Of a stretch of 6,531 nt of DNA, positions 4,866 to 6,531 are shown in pieces (position 1 is the first letter of the stretch; each line of letters opens with the position of its first letter). The notes under the pieces are model-generated. The model saw only the letters and a list, made by a program, of their open reading frames with translations, ran no database searches and had not been told where the DNA came from. The DNA is from Deltaproteobacteria bacterium (GTDB lineage Bacteria > Desulfobacterota > Binatia > UBA9968). The stretch spans positions 1-6,531 of the forward strand of contig JAHKKJ010000207.1 of assembly GCA_020027655.1 (NCBI GenBank). The letters run 5' to 3'. Both the position numbers and the translations under genes were made by a program.

Positions 4866-6530
4866 CACCGGTAGCGTGAAGCAAAACGTTGCGCCCCGAT
4901 CAGGGTTGTTTTCAGCCCAGAGACGCCCGCCGTGGTCTTCGATAATAGAGCGGCTGATGGACAGCCCCATGCCGAGCCCGTCGTGCTTCGTCGTGTAGAA
5001 CGGTTGAAAGATTGTCTCGAGCTTATCCCCACGAACGCCCGGTCCGCGGTCGCGCACCGTCACCTTCGTCATGCGCGCGCCGTCCTGCTCCGCCTGCAAC
5101 ACAACCTGGCGCTCATTGACGAGACAGTCCTTCATGGCGTCAAACGCATTGAGCATAAGATTGAGAACCACTTGCTGCAGCTGTACCCTGTCGCCGCACA
5201 CCAATGGCAGGCCGAAATTTAATTCGAGTGCGACATCGACGTTGAGCAGCCCGGCGTCGCTCTGGACCAGCCGCGCAACATCGCGGATGACCTCCCCGAG
5301 GTCGAGGGGTACAAACGCGACTTCTTCCTTTTTCACCAGCGCCCGCATCCGCTGGATGACCTCGCTCGCACGGCTGTCGTCTTGGACAATGTCTTTGAGA
5401 ATCTCCCGCACTTCTTCCAGATCAGCTGGATTGGCGGCCATGAAGCGCTGGGCCGCCTGAGCGTTACTTAGAATGGCCGTGAGCGGCTGGTTTAGCTCAT
5501 GCGCCAGCGACGCTGCGAGCTCACCCATGGTGGAGATACGAGTCACGTGTGCGAGTTCCTGGCGGTTGTGCTGAAGTTCTGATTCCGCCTGTTTGCGTAG
5601 GGTGATGTCGGTGGACGCGCCCAGAACCTGATTCGCGGAGCCATCCTTATCAAGGATGGGACGCTTCACCGTCTGAAGCCAGCGGACTTCTCCCTGGGCG
5701 TCCGTTAAATGTTCCTCGGGTATGAAGCGCTCCTTTAGTGTGTCCATGACTTCTAAGTCCATTCGGTGGAAGAACTCGACCTCCTCGCGGTTGGGATTGA
5801 AATCCGCATCGGTCTTGCCAATCAGATCCTCAACCGTTGTGCCGTACGCGTCGGCCACAGCTTGATTTACCAGGGTGAAGCGTCCTTCGCGATCTTTGGC
5901 AAAGATAAAGTTCGGGTCAATGTCGATAACCTGGCGGAGGAATGCCCGCTGCTTCTCCAGTGTTTCCTCTCCACGTTTGATCTCAGTGATGTCGATGGCG
6001 GTACCGATGTAACCGAGGAACGTGCCATCAAGCGCAAAGCGTGGCACTCCATGATCCAGGACCCAGCAATATTCACCGTCCCATCTCCGCAAGCGGTATT
6101 CCATGGTAAATTCTTGCCGCGCGTCGAAGGAGTTAGTGTACACTTCAATGCAACAGTCAAAATCTTCTGGGTGAACACCCTCTGCCCACCCGTTGCCAAG
6201 TTCCTGATCCAGCGTACGACCGGTAAAGTCGAGCCAACCTTTGTTGAGAAAGGTACAGAGCTTGTCCGTGCCCGCCATCCAGATCATCACGGGCGCTGTG
6301 TTGGCCATGGTGCGGAAGCGCTCCTCACTCTCCCGCAGCGCTTCGTCGGCCGTCTTGCGCTCCGTGATGTCCATGGACACACCACGCAAGCGAAGCGGGC
6401 TGCCGCTGCCGTCAAACTCGATGCGCCCGCGCGTCGCAATCCAACGTATGGCGCCGCCGCTCAACACGACACGATATTCGGCGACATAATCGCTGCCGCT
6501 TTGCAACGACTGGAGCACCGACTGGCGCGT
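4827..6530 (-). CDS. Multi-PAS sensor histidine kinase (FixL-like), N-terminus outside window
   Basis: A sensor kinase that autophosphorylates on His and passes phosphate to a response regulator. About 568 residues are visible; numbers count from the internal GTG at 6518, which is not the true start. A first PAS fold is partial (to about 50, ending in RGVSMDITERK). A second PAS spans about 66-180 (ending IGTAIDITEIKRG) and a third about 190-310 (ending LGASTDITLRKQ). The H-box is GELAASLAHELNQPLTAIL with His340. The HATPase domain has the N-box QQVVLNLMLNAFDAM (Asn457), G1 DRGPGV (490-495), F-box IFQPFYTTKHDG and G2 GLGMGLS (514-520). No transmembrane segment is seen in this part, so it may be cytoplasmic; the signal bound by the PAS domains is unknown. 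The catalytic core ends near FTLPV (551). The following GGSVEGRGLRDE is mostly encoded by heptamer repeats. The partner is probably the FixJ-type regulator, 599 bp downstream. Confidence 0.94.
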   Translation of the reverse strand, partial: TRQSVLQSLQSGSDYVAEYRVVLSGGAIRWIATRGRIEFDGSGSPLRLRGVSMDITERKTADEALRESEERFRTMANTAPVMIWMAGTDKLCTFLNKGWLDFTGRTLDQELGNGWAEGVHPEDFDCCIEVYTNSFDARQEFTMEYRLRRWDGEYCWVLDHGVPRFALDGTFLGYIGTAIDITEIKRGEETLEKQRAFLRQVIDIDPNFIFAKDREGRFTLVNQAVADAYGTTVEDLIGKTDADFNPNREEVEFFHRMDLEVMDTLKERFIPEEHLTDAQGEVRWLQTVKRPILDKDGSANQVLGASTDITLRKQAESELQHNRQELAHVTRISTMGELAASLAHELNQPLTAILSNAQAAQRFMAANPADLEEVREILKDIVQDDSRASEVIQRMRALVKKEEVAFVPLDLGEVIRDVARLVQSDAGLLNVDVALELNFGLPLVCGDRVQLQQVVLNLMLNAFDAMKDCLVNERQVVLQAEQDGARMTKVTVRDRGPGVRGDKLETIFQPFYTTKHDGLGMGLSISRSIIEDHGGRLWAENNPDRGATFCFTLPVGGSVEGRGLRDE

Positions 6531-6531
6531 C

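Larger units (their letters stand above)
4209..4870. other. Insertion-like module: IVP gene flanked by inverted heptamer arrays
   Basis: The IVP gene (4262-4729) is enclosed by heptamer-repeat clusters in opposite orientation. The outermost parts match as inverted repeats: CGGTGGGGGGA at 4209-4219 against TCCCCCCACCG at 4860-4870 (11 bp, perfect), and AGTGTCGAGGGTCG at 4237-4250 against its complement at 4846-4859 (14 bp, perfect). The module separates a histidine kinase from the response regulator that would normally follow it closely. No transposase, integrase or reverse transcriptase is inside, so it would be non-autonomous if mobile. The outer 11-bp pair is G-rich and falls inside coding sequence of both neighbours, so it may be coincidence. 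The 14-bp pair is part of the repeat family. Mobility is inference. Confidence 0.45.

Noticed and set aside
4209..4870. Diversity-generating retroelement, because the IVP fold resembles Avd
   Set aside because: No reverse transcriptase, template repeat or variable-repeat target gene is visible in the window.

Overview
The window is a stretch of bacterial chromosome in which every supported gene lies on the minus strand, so genes run from high to low coordinates. The organism is probably Gram-negative: there is a lipoprotein with a Ser at +2 after the lipobox Cys, a MarC-type inner-membrane protein, and a FixL/FixJ-style two-component system of the kind common in Proteobacteria, Nitrospirota, NC10 and Acidobacteriota. 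Base composition is moderately GC-rich. I cannot assign a phylum from the sequence alone.

Layout in transcription order. (1) 6530-4827: a multi-PAS sensor histidine kinase whose 5' end is outside the window. (2) 4865-4228: a compact insertion-like module, made of a small four-helix-bundle gene (23S rRNA intervening-sequence protein family, IVP) with arrays of degenerate 7-bp repeats on both sides. (3) 4227-3607: a FixJ-type response regulator (receiver plus LuxR helix-turn-helix). (4) 3606-3407: a 200-bp gap with a third heptamer-repeat cluster (two perfect inverted repeats) and a separate 20-bp palindrome. (5) 3406-3029: a stand-alone receiver protein starting with TTG. (6) 2867-1360: a tightly spaced run of three envelope genes, namely a small secreted two-cysteine protein, a glycine-zipper lipoprotein with a Gln-rich coiled coil, and a six-helix MarC-family membrane protein. 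(7) 1255-1: a GH13 alpha-amylase-family glycosidase with all catalytic residues, starting at GTG and cut by the left edge.

The kinase, FixJ-type regulator and lone receiver look like one PAS-sensor phosphorelay, with the receiver possibly acting as a second output, a phosphate sink or a brake. The most interesting signal is the IVP/heptamer module sitting between the kinase and its regulator. The repeats supply the last residues and the stop codon of the kinase, contain the stop codon of the IVP gene, and end directly upstream of the regulator start, which has no visible Shine-Dalgarno. This suggests an insertion that rewired the translation of a two-component operon. The secreted protein, lipoprotein and MarC genes look like a separate envelope operon. 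No RNA genes, CRISPR arrays or transposases were found, and no gene-free stretch exceeds 300 bases.
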